Source: a virus
Direction: 5' to 3' (one strand)
DNA: 42,426 nt
Virus record (IMG/VR): IMGVR_UViG_3300030451_003752
Span: 1-42,426 of that record
Program-made: the position numbers and the translations under genes
In this document: in pieces, positions 35,801 through 40,523 of the stretch
How the letters are laid out: each line of letters starts with the position of its first letter
Position numbering within the stretch: the first letter of the stretch is position 1
The notes under the pieces: generated by a model
Databases searched by the model: none
What the model was told of the DNA's origin: nothing
The model's input: only the letters and a program-made list of their open reading frames with translations

Positions 35801-36339
35801 CTAGTAAGCGTTAATGTTTGTCCACTTACACTTGCGTTGGTTACATTGCCTTGTGCTAGCGTAAAATAAGCTGGAAGTGTTATAACTCCTGTAGAACTGT
35901 TATAACTTGCTCCTCCACCTGATACAGATATAGCAGATCTTGATCGTGCATTAGTAAAATAGAGATTACTTGACCCTTCAGCTACATCATCTGTGCCTAA
36001 TGTTCTAGAACCACCTAAAGAAACAGCAGTTCCGTTGATTGTTATGCTAGAATTAGCTAAATCTGAGTTAGCAAGTTGCCCTGTTATGTTCGATGCACCT
36101 AAATCTATAGCTAATCTGTCCACATTGTCAATAGTTTCCTCTACAATACCACCATTTGCCTTCAAATTGACTGATGCAGTACTAACATTTGCTCCGACGA
36201 AGTCGGAAATTTCTTTTAATGTGAAGTTATTTGTTTGAAATTGGTCAATACCGTTGATAGTATTGATATAATTGGAACCAATTACCTTATCTTTGTCTGA
36301 TAGTTGAGTATCTTTGACGTATGTATCAATTCTAGCCAT
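32860..36339 (-). CDS. Giant modular tail fibre with S74 chaperone tail (1159 aa)
   Basis: I start it at 36339 (MARIDTYVKDTQLSDKDKVI), one base after the stop of the upstream gene (TAAtATG). The body repeats three module types. One is NTQLSTEQVQDIVGAMVSGN with TETNISVTYDDTNGKLDF (six copies). One is QRTDEDIRDVVAAML (two copies). One is NTFRTVQADG with GGTNVTLTENNGQITI (four copies). Residues ~1000-1070 hold a beta-rich region with LRPKESENGIIVRNDGKTEL. The last ~86 residues from YSDERLKSDI (Ser1074) are an S74 chaperone domain ending in a coiled coil (LIEAIKDLKAEIEILKNG). Cleavage before Ser1074 is expected. Confidence 0.9.
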   Translation of the reverse strand: MARIDTYVKDTQLSDKDKVIGSNYINTINGIDQFQTNNFTLKEISDFVGANVSTASVNLKANGGIVEETIDNVDRLAIDLGASNITGQLANSDLANSSITINGTAVSLGGSRTLGTDDVAEGSSNLYFTNARSRSAISVSGGGASYNSSTGVITLPAYFTLAQGNVTNASVSGQTLTLTRQSDSDVTFTPTANDFTNTLKTKLDNIESNADVTDTTNVVAALTAGTNITIAGNGTISSTDTNTQLSTEEVQDIVGNMLGGTETRIGVTYDDNNGSIDFVVDDMNYTLPAASSSALGGIKIGYTESGKNYPVELDSEKAYVNVPWTDTNTQLSTEEVQDIIGNMVSSNTETNISVTYDDTNGKLDFASTDTNTQLTDEQVQDIVGAMVSGNTESNVTVTYDDTNGKLDFTASGTQLSKETVQDYVGEMLSSNTETRISVTYDDTNNKINFVADDQSYTLPTASSSTLGGVKVGGNLTIDGNGVLNVGAIALTTVQTAANQTAHLALTAQEGDIVVRSDENKSYVHNGGTAGTMADYTELLTPTDAVSSVTTTDGTFINLTPNSAATGAITVTADLSATDGTSDTTDRFLTKDNKWAVPSYTTDTNTFRTVQADGASIGDTETLNLVGGTNVTLTENNGQITIAATDTDTNTFRTVEVDSNGNGTANTTLEASETLRFKKGSNITLSEAAGVITISSTDTNDNTFRTVTAGGNTLGASETLAFTEGSNVTITESGGAVTIASTDTNTQRSDEDIRDVTVAMLTAGTNISLTEDDSANTLTIAATDTNTQRTDEDIRDVVAAMLQAGTNVSLSEDDANNTLTITSTDTDTNTQLTTEQVQDIVGGMVSSNTETNITVTYDDANGKLNFASTDTDTNTFRSISVDGTSIGSTTALDIVAGNNITLSESSGEVTIDATNTNTQLSTEQVQDIVGAMVSGNTETNISVTYNDSAGKLNFSSTNTNTNILSGGTITGDVTVNGDMTFEDGHKLELGTGADLDLYHTSNNSYIDNNTGNLYIRCNPSGEIHLRPKESENGIIVRNDGKTELYFDNAKKLETVTGGVNVTGAMTASGDVVAYSDERLKSDIKTLDGSKVYDMRGVSFIKDNKESSGVIAQELEKIAPELVNNEGEYKAVAYGNVVGYLIEAIKDLKAEIEILKNGSTK

Positions 36340-36340
36340 A

Positions 36341-36574
36341 TTATTTTTCTTTTTTGGTTCCTCTACCAAAACTACCTCTGTTATTTTTTACAGAAGTGAA
36401 CCTTTTTGTCTTATGATCGTAGTCTTTACCTTTAATATTCTTGCCTTTTTTCTTAGCTGCACGCCTTTTTCTCTGATTTTCAGCCTTTTTCTTGCGTCTA
36501 TCAGCTGTCATTGCATATCTTTTGTCTCTTCTCGCTTTTGCGGCCTTTGCTCGTTTACTTAGTTTTTGTGCCAT
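36341..36574 (-). CDS. Small basic protein, first gene of the late block (77 aa)
   Basis: It is extremely Lys/Arg-rich (AKAARARRDKRY-like runs, then DRRKKKAENQRKRRAAKKKG) with a C-terminal SFGRGTKKEK. It resembles other small basic proteins at 28957-29454. It is the first gene after the divergent region, so it would be the first translated from any late leftward promoter. DNA- or RNA-binding is likely from charge alone. Confidence 0.65.
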   Translation of the reverse strand: MAQKLSKRAKAAKARRDKRYAMTADRRKKKAENQRKRRAAKKKGKNIKGKDYDHKTKRFTSVKNNRGSFGRGTKKEK

Positions 36575-36825
36575 AATTTATTATTACGTGACAGGAGCTA
36601 CTTATTAAATGTATAATAATAGCTAACGTCGTATTGTTGTAAGATATAAGGAAGTAATGGGTTACACCTCGTATTTCCCTCGTAGGCCCACCATATAAAA
36701 CCCGATTTATTTACCCCACCGGGGCCTGTTTAGCGCGTATTCGGCCAGATGTTTCACCTTTTACGTGCGTAACACGGGACTCTGCGGATAATAAGTATGT
36801 AAATAACCTATAAAAACTTAATAAT
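36575..36825. promoter_or_regulatory. Divergent switch region between late (left) and early (right) blocks
   Basis: This stretch separates the leftward late block from the rightward genes. It holds CCCC-ACC-GGGG (36714-36724), an alternative GGCCC/GGGCC pairing (36685-36689 with 36722-36726), and a palindrome TTACG-TG-CGTAA (36761-36772) that abuts the first GGATAATA element. Leftward, TACGA on the minus strand (36629-36633) is followed by TTATTATA after 9 bases (minus strand, 36619-36612), a weak variant of the rightward element. A late promoter should be here; I cannot fix its position. Confidence 0.55.
36771..36793 (+). promoter_or_regulatory. 23-bp GGATAATA element, copy 1
   Basis: AACACGG, then GGATAATA starting 13 bases after the CACG. 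It lies upstream of the 56-aa membrane protein (ATG at 36826). The fifth base of the CACGA core is G here, the only deviation among seven copies. Confidence 0.7.
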
Positions 36826-36996
36826 ATGAAAACTTTATTCTCACACATCACAATCTACCAAGTAACACAAACAATGTTTAAGCTATGGGCAGCAGCGTTA
36901 GGCGTGTTAGCGGTAACCGGTATAATCGGAATCATATACACGATAATAACAAACCCAAGTGTAATCGACAATGCAACGTTCGGCATCTACGGATAA
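36826..36996 (+). CDS. Small membrane protein A (56 aa)
   Basis: The translation starts MKTLFSHITIYQVTQTMFKL. It has one hydrophobic segment at about residues 20-41 (WAAALGVLAVTGIIGIIYTI), then a short polar tail. It is the same length as, and related to, the 56-aa protein at 39132-39302 (shared MK-x-x-F-x-H-x-T-I, VT, M and TGI). The gene is flanked by GGATAATA elements on both sides. The role is unknown; action at the host inner membrane, for example superinfection exclusion, is only a guess. Confidence 0.72.
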   Translation: MKTLFSHITIYQVTQTMFKLWAAALGVLAVTGIIGIIYTIITNPSVIDNATFGIYG

Positions 36997-37019
36997 AGCA
37001 CGAGTACACACGGATAATA
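36997..37019 (+). promoter_or_regulatory. 23-bp GGATAATA element, copy 2
   Basis: AGCACGA, then GGATAATA with the fixed 13-base step. It begins directly after the stop codon of the 56-aa gene and precedes the 101-aa gene (ATG at 37055). Confidence 0.75.
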
Positions 37020-37054
37020 ATATAAATAATTAATAACAAATAAAATTAAATAAT

Positions 37055-37360
37055 ATGAACACTAAATTAAATGAAGCAATCGCGAAGTTATCAAAGAAAG
37101 AATTATCTGAGATATTCCCGCCAATCACAAGAAAGAACTTTGTAGTAAGAAAGTCATGGTACGGTAGAAATCAAATCATAACCTTTGTAAACAACAAGAA
37201 ACAAAAGGTAACGTACAACCACGACGAGGTACTTAAAGTAATGTTACCAAAGCTAAGCATCATGCCATGCTGGATTAAGCGAGGCTACTGGTCTCAATCA
37301 ACAGCGATGCCAAGCAACGTGAGAGACAAGGTAATCGAAAGAATCGACCTTGCTAAGTAA
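37055..37360 (+). CDS. Hypothetical early protein (101 aa)
   Basis: It is a basic protein starting MNTKLNEAIAKLSKKELSEI. It has a central segment with RKSWYGRNQIITFVNNKKQK and ends with a helical region SNVRDKVIERIDLAK. I do not recognise it. It stands alone between a GGATAATA element and a long non-coding stretch. Basicity and length would suit a nucleic acid-binding or host-takeover protein. Confidence 0.72.
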   Translation: MNTKLNEAIAKLSKKELSEIFPPITRKNFVVRKSWYGRNQIITFVNNKKQKVTYNHDEVLKVMLPKLSIMPCWIKRGYWSQSTAMPSNVRDKVIERIDLAK

Positions 37361-37367
37361 AGCATCG

Positions 37368-37421
37368 GGCCAGAGTATTCGATAAAACTCCCGGGATAAC
37401 GTAATGCGACCCGGGCTGGCC
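37368..37421 (+). terminator. Composite GC hairpin after the 101-aa gene
   Basis: GGCCAG (37368-37373) pairs with CTGGCC (37416-37421), and CCCGGG (37390-37395) with CCCGGG (37410-37415). The two 3' arms are contiguous. There is no T-tract, so it may be a structured RNA or a pausing signal rather than a simple terminator. Confidence 0.5.
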
Positions 37422-37422
37422 T

Positions 37423-37524
37423 GTATAGCATAATGTATAGCAAAGCGGTGTTCAGAGAGACATCAGTAAATACAAAGAAGCACCGAGTTTCGGTGTATAG
37501 CAATGTATAGCATTGCGTATAGCA
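37423..37524 (+). repeat. Five direct GTATAGCA repeats
   Basis: Exact copies start at 37423, 37435, 37495, 37505 and 37517, with steps of 12, 60, 10 and 12 bases. The 10-12 base steps are close to one helical turn, as in iterons that bind an initiator or repressor. Confidence 0.75.
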
Positions 37525-37557
37525 AAAACTGTGCCGGAAATTAGTTTTATGTCGTAT

Positions 37558-37650
37558 TGTCATATATACTTACTAACATGACAAACTGACAGTTCGGTAA
37601 ATAGTGTGACAAAAGCTTACTATTATTACTATATTTACTACCTAATGTCA
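37558..37650. repeat. TGACA/TGTCA repeat cluster
   Basis: TGTCA occurs at 37558 and 37646, and TGACA at 37579, 37587 and 37607, so sites face both ways around an AT-rich core. They may be binding half-sites. Five-base words are short, so chance contributes. Confidence 0.45.
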
Positions 37651-37741
37651 CTATTTTTACTTCTCACACAAGGAAGTCTAGTGTAATACTATATATACTT
37701 TTTCTACTAACAAACAAAGTACATACTTCTATTACAAACAA

Positions 37742-37764
37742 AACACGATACCATTTGGATAATA
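37742..37764 (+). promoter_or_regulatory. 23-bp GGATAATA element, copy 3
   Basis: AACACGA, then GGATAATA with the fixed 13-base step, followed by TATAATTGAATAT. It precedes the cluster of tiny genes that starts at 37789. Confidence 0.78.
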
Positions 37765-37788
37765 TAATTGAATATAAAAAATAATAAA

Positions 37789-37914
37789 ATGAAATATTTA
37801 CACCCAATAACACAAGAAGAAATTACAAGAGATGAACTATTTGAAATAATGTTCGGTAAAAGATTTATGAAAAGTAATGACAAAGGAGCAATTAAAGAAT
37901 ATAAAGAAATATAA
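37789..37914 (+). CDS. Tiny early protein (41 aa)
   Basis: It starts MKYLHPITQEEITRDELFEI, is mostly charged helix and ends in a Lys/Glu-rich tail. It is the first gene of a cluster whose members touch or overlap. One base separates its stop from the next ATG. The family is unknown. Confidence 0.6.
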   Translation: MKYLHPITQEEITRDELFEIMFGKRFMKSNDKGAIKEYKEI

Positions 37915-37915
37915 T

Positions 37916-38053
37916 ATGGAACAATTTGAAAATTTAATGACGGAAATAGGTTTCCAAATAACTAAACTAAATGATGGTACAATTGACAAAGACGATTTTA
38001 TCAATGCGATGGAGCAAATCCATGAATACTATAACACTACAATAACAATTTAA
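37916..38053 (+). CDS. Tiny acidic protein, EF-hand-like fragment (45 aa)
   Basis: It starts MEQFENLMTEIGFQITKL. The stretch NDGTIDKDDFINAM resembles an EF-hand calcium loop (D-G-T-I-D-K-D-D-F), but one loop in a 45-residue protein is weak evidence for calcium binding. It is a member of the tiny-gene cluster. Confidence 0.58.
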   Translation: MEQFENLMTEIGFQITKLNDGTIDKDDFINAMEQIHEYYNTTITI

Positions 38054-38058
38054 TAACT

Positions 38059-38175
38059 ATGAGTTACTATATATCAGAATGTTGCGGAGCTTCCCCTTGG
38101 TTAGGTAATACTGACTACGGAAGATGTGGAGATTGCAAAGAATGTTGTGACTTCCTAAACGAAGACGAATTATGA
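38059..38175 (+). CDS. Cys-rich mini zinc-binding candidate (38 aa)
   Basis: The product has two Cys groups, ECCGAS near the start and RCGDCKECCDF further on. With six cysteines in 38 residues, the layout suits a zinc knuckle or small ribbon. It ends in an acidic tail. The stop overlaps the next ATG (ATGA), so translation is probably coupled. Confidence 0.6.
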   Translation: MSYYISECCGASPWLGNTDYGRCGDCKECCDFLNEDEL

Positions 38176-38291
38176 CTAATCAATTAAAAGTAATAGACGG
38201 ATGTGTCTATGTAAGCGAAATCAATGAATGGGTGAGTATCGATTCACTCGAAAAGTGTAACCAAATGCTAGAATACTATGAAGGTAAATAA
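38172..38291 (+). CDS. Tiny hypothetical protein (39 aa)
   Basis: It starts MTNQLKVIDGCVYVSEINEW and ends in a helix with EKCNQMLEYYEGK. Overlap of four bases with the preceding gene and a one-base gap before the next support it as a real gene in the cluster. The family is unknown. Confidence 0.55.
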   Translation: MTNQLKVIDGCVYVSEINEWVSIDSLEKCNQMLEYYEGK

Positions 38292-38292
38292 T

Positions 38293-38490
38293 ATGCGAGA
38301 ACTACTGAAATATGTAGAAGACAAAAAGAAACAAAGAAGACACAGACATATTGAAATATTGAAAGTGTATGGCGAATGTAAAGGAATGGGTAACAGAAGA
38401 TACAAAGTACCACAAAAGAGTACATTCGGAAAATTTAAAAAGTATAGCTACACTGCAAGGTGGAATGATTACAAAGCTAACACGAACTAA
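38293..38490 (+). CDS. Small basic protein (65 aa)
   Basis: I start it at 38293 (MRELLKYVEDKKKQRRHRHI), one base after the previous stop. An ATG at 38278 would overlap the previous gene by 14 bases. It is rich in Lys, Arg and Tyr (FGKFKKYSYTARWNDYKA) and likely binds nucleic acid or protein. Its end overlaps the fourth GGATAATA element. Confidence 0.62.
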   Translation: MRELLKYVEDKKKQRRHRHIEILKVYGECKGMGNRRYKVPQKSTFGKFKKYSYTARWNDYKANTN

Positions 38491-38501
38491 AATGGATAAT
38501 A
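38479..38501 (+). promoter_or_regulatory. 23-bp GGATAATA element, copy 4
   Basis: AACACGA, then GGATAATA with the fixed 13-base step. The element overlaps the last codons of the upstream gene and precedes the gene at 38518. Confidence 0.78.
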
Positions 38502-38517
38502 AAATAAAATAAAAACT

Positions 38518-38742
38518 ATGAAAAACTTATACCAACAATTACAACCTAAGTACAAAAAAGTACTAAACGAAAATGTAAAACGATACCAAAGTGTACAACT
38601 AATCAAATACACTCTAATGTCTAAAACAATGTGGTCACAACTAACAGTTGAAAATGTAAAAGACCTAATGCTCTGGGCTGGTATTGATTCAAGAAAACTA
38701 ACAATTGACGGTCTAGTCTACGGTGAAAACATAATCAAATGA
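38518..38742 (+). CDS. Hypothetical early protein (74 aa)
   Basis: It starts MKNLYQQLQPKYKKVLNENV and is helical, with Lys/Gln/Tyr-rich and later hydrophobic segments (VKDLMLWAGIDSRKL). It overlaps the next gene by four bases (ATGA). It lies directly after a GGATAATA element and heads an overlapping gene string up to 39302. Confidence 0.65.
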   Translation: MKNLYQQLQPKYKKVLNENVKRYQSVQLIKYTLMSKTMWSQLTVENVKDLMLWAGIDSRKLTIDGLVYGENIIK

Positions 38743-38951
38743 AAGAATTCAAAGACTATTCAGCAGAAAAAATTGCAGACAAACTTAATCAAGTAATCGA
38801 GTTTGAAGCAAAGTACGGTGAGTCAACACGAACTATAGCATGGAAAAAGTGGTGTACAGACGTGAACTACCGAAGACGAGAATGGGCATTCAGGCAAGGT
38901 GTTGCCGAGTATGCAAAGTATAACGCACATAAAGCACTAAATATACGATGA
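38739..38951 (+). CDS. Hypothetical early protein (70 aa)
   Basis: It is rich in Ala, Lys, Trp and Tyr, starting MKEFKDYSAEKIADKLNQVI, with a basic centre TAWKKWCTDVNYRRREWAF-like in character. It overlaps both neighbours by four bases, which implies coupled translation. The family is unknown. Confidence 0.65.
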   Translation: MKEFKDYSAEKIADKLNQVIEFEAKYGESTRTIAWKKWCTDVNYRRREWAFRQGVAEYAKYNAHKALNIR

Positions 38952-39148
38952 CTAAATTAAATATAATACTGGAACTAGCGCAAGCTTTAACACAGTACGA
39001 CCAAGGTGAAGCTGCATTCACCGAGATGAAAGCTAACGGTACATTAAACCACAGCAACTATCTCAGAAGAAAAGAAGATAACGCAGATGATTTTATTAAC
39101 GCAATCAGAGGATTGTTAAACAGAATTGAAAATGAAACAAATATTTAA
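38948..39148 (+). CDS. Hypothetical early protein (66 aa)
   Basis: It starts MTKLNIILELAQALTQYDQG and is predicted to be helical throughout. It ends with a helix IRGLLNRIENETNI. Its 3' end overlaps the start of the second 56-aa membrane protein by 17 bases. Confidence 0.65.
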   Translation: MTKLNIILELAQALTQYDQGEAAFTEMKANGTLNHSNYLRRKEDNADDFINAIRGLLNRIENETNI

Positions 39149-39302
39149 ACACTTAACAATAGCAAAAGTAACGAACGTAATGCTTCACGCATTAGCAATA
39201 AGCTTAGGAACAATGGCATTTACAGGAATAGGTTATATGCTATTTTTATTACTAACTGGGCAAGTAACTAACATACATATACCGTGTGACATTTGCTACT
39301 AA
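39132..39302 (+). CDS. Small membrane protein B, paralogue of the 36826-36996 product (56 aa)
   Basis: It starts MKQIFKHLTIAKVTNVMLHA. A hydrophobic segment lies at about residues 20-41 (ALAISLGTMAFTGIGYMLFL). Length (56 aa), N-terminal pattern MK-x-[LI]-F-x-H-[IL]-T-I, VT, M and TGI are shared with protein A. The C-terminus differs (CDICY here, FGIYG there). It is embedded in the overlapping gene string rather than behind its own element. Confidence 0.7.
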   Translation: MKQIFKHLTIAKVTNVMLHALAISLGTMAFTGIGYMLFLLLTGQVTNIHIPCDICY

Positions 39303-39312
39303 ACCTAATACT

Positions 39313-39510
39313 ATGGAAAAATTTAATAGATACAAACAAAACTTAACGAGAGTCGGTGATGAAATATACTCTTACTCTACAAACGTCGCAACAATTGAAT
39401 ACCCAAACTTAATACAACACGGGTGGTGGAGTGTAACAACACAGAAGCATATCAACTATGTTGCAAACGAATTAGGATTAACAATTAAAAAACCATACTT
39501 AAATGAATAA
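39313..39510 (+). CDS. Conserved small phage protein (65 aa)
   Basis: I start it at ATG 39313 (MEKFNRYKQNLTRVGDEIYS) rather than at a GTG at 39286 that would overlap the membrane protein gene. The pattern YSYSTNVATIEYPNLIQHGW then WSVTTQKHINYVANEL is one I know from many phages. The function is not known to me. Its 3' end overlaps the next gene by eight bases. Confidence 0.7.
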   Translation: MEKFNRYKQNLTRVGDEIYSYSTNVATIEYPNLIQHGWWSVTTQKHINYVANELGLTIKKPYLNE

Positions 39511-39766
39511 AAAAGTAAGTAAAGAAGCACAAGAATTATATGACTTGGCTAAGCTACCACCGCCTATGCCAAGACCAAGACGTGTAAAAATGAAAGAACT
39601 AGATAACATTGCAGATGTTGTGGTAGATATACTTGAAGAACATTTAGAACATAATATTGAATGGACTATAAGTGATTGGCCACTCGATGGCAACGATTTC
39701 AACGATGCTATACACCAAATCAAATGCAATGTCGTTCACAAGCTAAATACGAAATACAATGGATAA
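39503..39766 (+). CDS. Hypothetical acidic protein (87 aa)
   Basis: It starts MNKKVSKEAQELYDLAKLPP and has a Pro-rich linker (LPPPMPRPRRVKM), then an acidic helical region (ADVVVDILEEHLEHNIEWTI) and a short C-terminal helix. Its TAA stop lies inside the fifth GGATAATA element. Confidence 0.65.
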   Translation: MNKKVSKEAQELYDLAKLPPPMPRPRRVKMKELDNIADVVVDILEEHLEHNIEWTISDWPLDGNDFNDAIHQIKCNVVHKLNTKYNG

Positions 39767-39768
39767 TA
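39746..39768 (+). promoter_or_regulatory. 23-bp GGATAATA element, copy 5
   Basis: AATACGA, then GGATAATA with the fixed 13-base step, followed by TATAATTGTATG. The next ATG lies only 15 bases from GGATAATA, so the mRNA leader would be very short. Confidence 0.8.
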
Positions 39769-39775
39769 TAATTGT

Positions 39776-39967
39776 ATGAAAATTTGTAAATGTAAAAATA
39801 TAATACCGATCGGTAGAGTCAAGCTAGGTTACAATACCTGTGTTAACTGTTCAACAACGCAACAGTATAGTTATGTACCGATTATTGCGAACAAACAAGT
39901 TCAAGAACTACAAATAGTTTCGCAAGAAGTCTCCGCTTCGGTACATAAAGCTTGGCGAAGAAAGTGA
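39776..39967 (+). CDS. DksA/TraR-type zinc-finger protein candidate (63 aa)
   Basis: The N-terminal CKCKNIIPIGRVKLGYNTCV ending in NC has the spacing CxC...IPxxRxxxG...CVxC of DksA/TraR zinc fingers, which bind RNA polymerase. The long N-terminal coiled coil of DksA is missing. A basic C-terminal helix ends SVHKAWRRK. TraR-like phage proteins act on host RNA polymerase; that role is inferred from the finger only. Confidence 0.6.
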   Translation: MKICKCKNIIPIGRVKLGYNTCVNCSTTQQYSYVPIIANKQVQELQIVSQEVSASVHKAWRRK

Positions 39968-40243
39968 GGTTTAAGTCTGGAAGCAGCGAGGCCTGATAAA
40001 TCATTGCTGCAAAAGACAGTATAAACAGATACGGGTAAGATATTTAAGGTCACACCGACGAACTATGACACCCCATTCCAGTTCTGTCCGCCTCACACAT
40101 TATAAGACCAGTAAGTTTAGCAACGTGGTTCAAACGTGGTCGCGGTAAAATTCCGCAGGGTCTAAAAATATTATGGGTTAAAACACGAAGGACGGTTAAT
40201 ACCTCAGAAAGCGTGGGTATGTGCACGATACCACCCAAGAAAT
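39964..40243 (+). ncRNA. Structured non-coding segment upstream of the tRNA (candidate RNA)
   Basis: G+C is about 40-45% by my count over 40021-40200, above the flanking genes. GTGAGG (39964-39969) pairs with CCTCAC (40091-40096), closing a domain. Inside are hairpins GTCT/AGAC plus GCAGC/GCTGC (39975-40017) and CCGAC-GAACT/AGTTC-x-GTC (40055-40088). A second domain is closed by AGACC/GGTCT (40105-40109 with 40159-40163) and contains GCGG/CCGC (40142-40156). A third hairpin, GGTAT/ATACC, lies at 40216-40232. No good reading frame runs through it. I do not match it to tmRNA, RNase P or SRP RNA. Confidence 0.5.
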
Positions 40244-40318
40244 AGCGGGATGGAGCAGTTTGGTCAGCTCGCTGGGCTCATAACCCAGAGGTCGATAGTT
40301 CGAATCTATCTCCCGCAA
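40244..40318 (+). tRNA. Initiator-type tRNA-fMet (CAT)
   Basis: A full cloverleaf is present. The acceptor is GCGGGA/TCCCGC, with A1 opposite A72 unpaired. The D stem is GAGC/GCTC (A11-T24 pair). The anticodon stem is CTGGG/CCCAG with loop CTCATAA (anticodon CAT at 40279-40281). The T arm is GATAG-TTCGAAT-CTATC. The unpaired 1:72 end, the three G:C pairs next to the anticodon loop and A11-U24 are the hallmarks of bacterial initiator tRNA, not elongator tRNA-Met. CCA is not encoded (A is followed by CT). Confidence 0.93.
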
Positions 40319-40332
40319 CTAAAATTAAAATT

Positions 40333-40494
40333 ATGAAATATATATTTGTATTAGATTTTATGGACGGTCAAGTCTATAGATACGACATGAGAAGTATAAG
40401 TATGAACGAAGAAGATTATCTTTCTTCACAGGGTCATTCATTGTCAAACATAGAGTGGATGTCAACTGATAACCCTGAAGTTATTACAGACTAA
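40333..40494 (+). CDS. Small hypothetical protein after the tRNA (53 aa)
   Basis: It starts MKYIFVLDFMDGQVYRYDMR and continues with an acidic middle (SMNEEDYLSSQGHS) and a Ser/Asp-rich end. It begins 14 bases after the tRNA. The N-terminal FVLDFMDGQVYRYD hints at a small beta sheet. The family is unknown. Confidence 0.65.
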   Translation: MKYIFVLDFMDGQVYRYDMRSISMNEEDYLSSQGHSLSNIEWMSTDNPEVITD

Positions 40495-40516
40495 ATACGA
40501 ACATTAACGGATAATA
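40494..40516 (+). promoter_or_regulatory. 23-bp GGATAATA element, copy 6
   Basis: AATACGA, then GGATAATA with the fixed 13-base step, followed by TTATTGTATG. It overlaps the last base of the upstream stop codon. The next ATG is 15 bases from GGATAATA, as at copy 5. Confidence 0.8.
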
Positions 40517-40523
40517 TTATTGT

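Larger units (their letters stand above)
37361..37788. other. 428-bp non-coding region with hairpin and two families of short repeats
   Basis: No convincing gene is present. The segment holds a composite hairpin (37368-37421), five GTATAGCA repeats (37423-37524), five TGACA/TGTCA sites (37558-37650) and very AT-rich tracts (37621-37720) before the third GGATAATA element. This combination could be a replication origin or a complex operator. An open frame of 89 codons on the minus strand (37294-37563) runs through the repeats and is not credible. Confidence 0.55.

Noticed and set aside
36611-36636. Leftward version of the promoter element in the divergent region
   Set aside because: TACGA is present but the second half matches 5 of 8 bases with a 14-base step; too weak to list as a copy.
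37294-37563. Minus-strand 89-codon frame over the repeat region
   Set aside because: It overlaps the end of the 101-aa gene and the GTATAGCA repeats and its translation reflects them; no supporting neighbours.
39964-40100. Resemblance to RNase P RNA (GAGG...AAGTC) or SRP RNA (GGAAGCAGC)
   Set aside because: Only short words match; the conserved order of the other core elements is missing, so no class can be named.
40181-40203. Possible eighth promoter element (AACACGA followed by CGGTTAAT)
   Set aside because: The second half differs and lies only 10 bases after CACGA rather than 13; it sits inside the structured segment.
40050-40238. Minus-strand 62-codon frame over the structured segment
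   Set aside because: It is antisense to the RNA candidate, isolated on that strand, and has no recognisable sequence.
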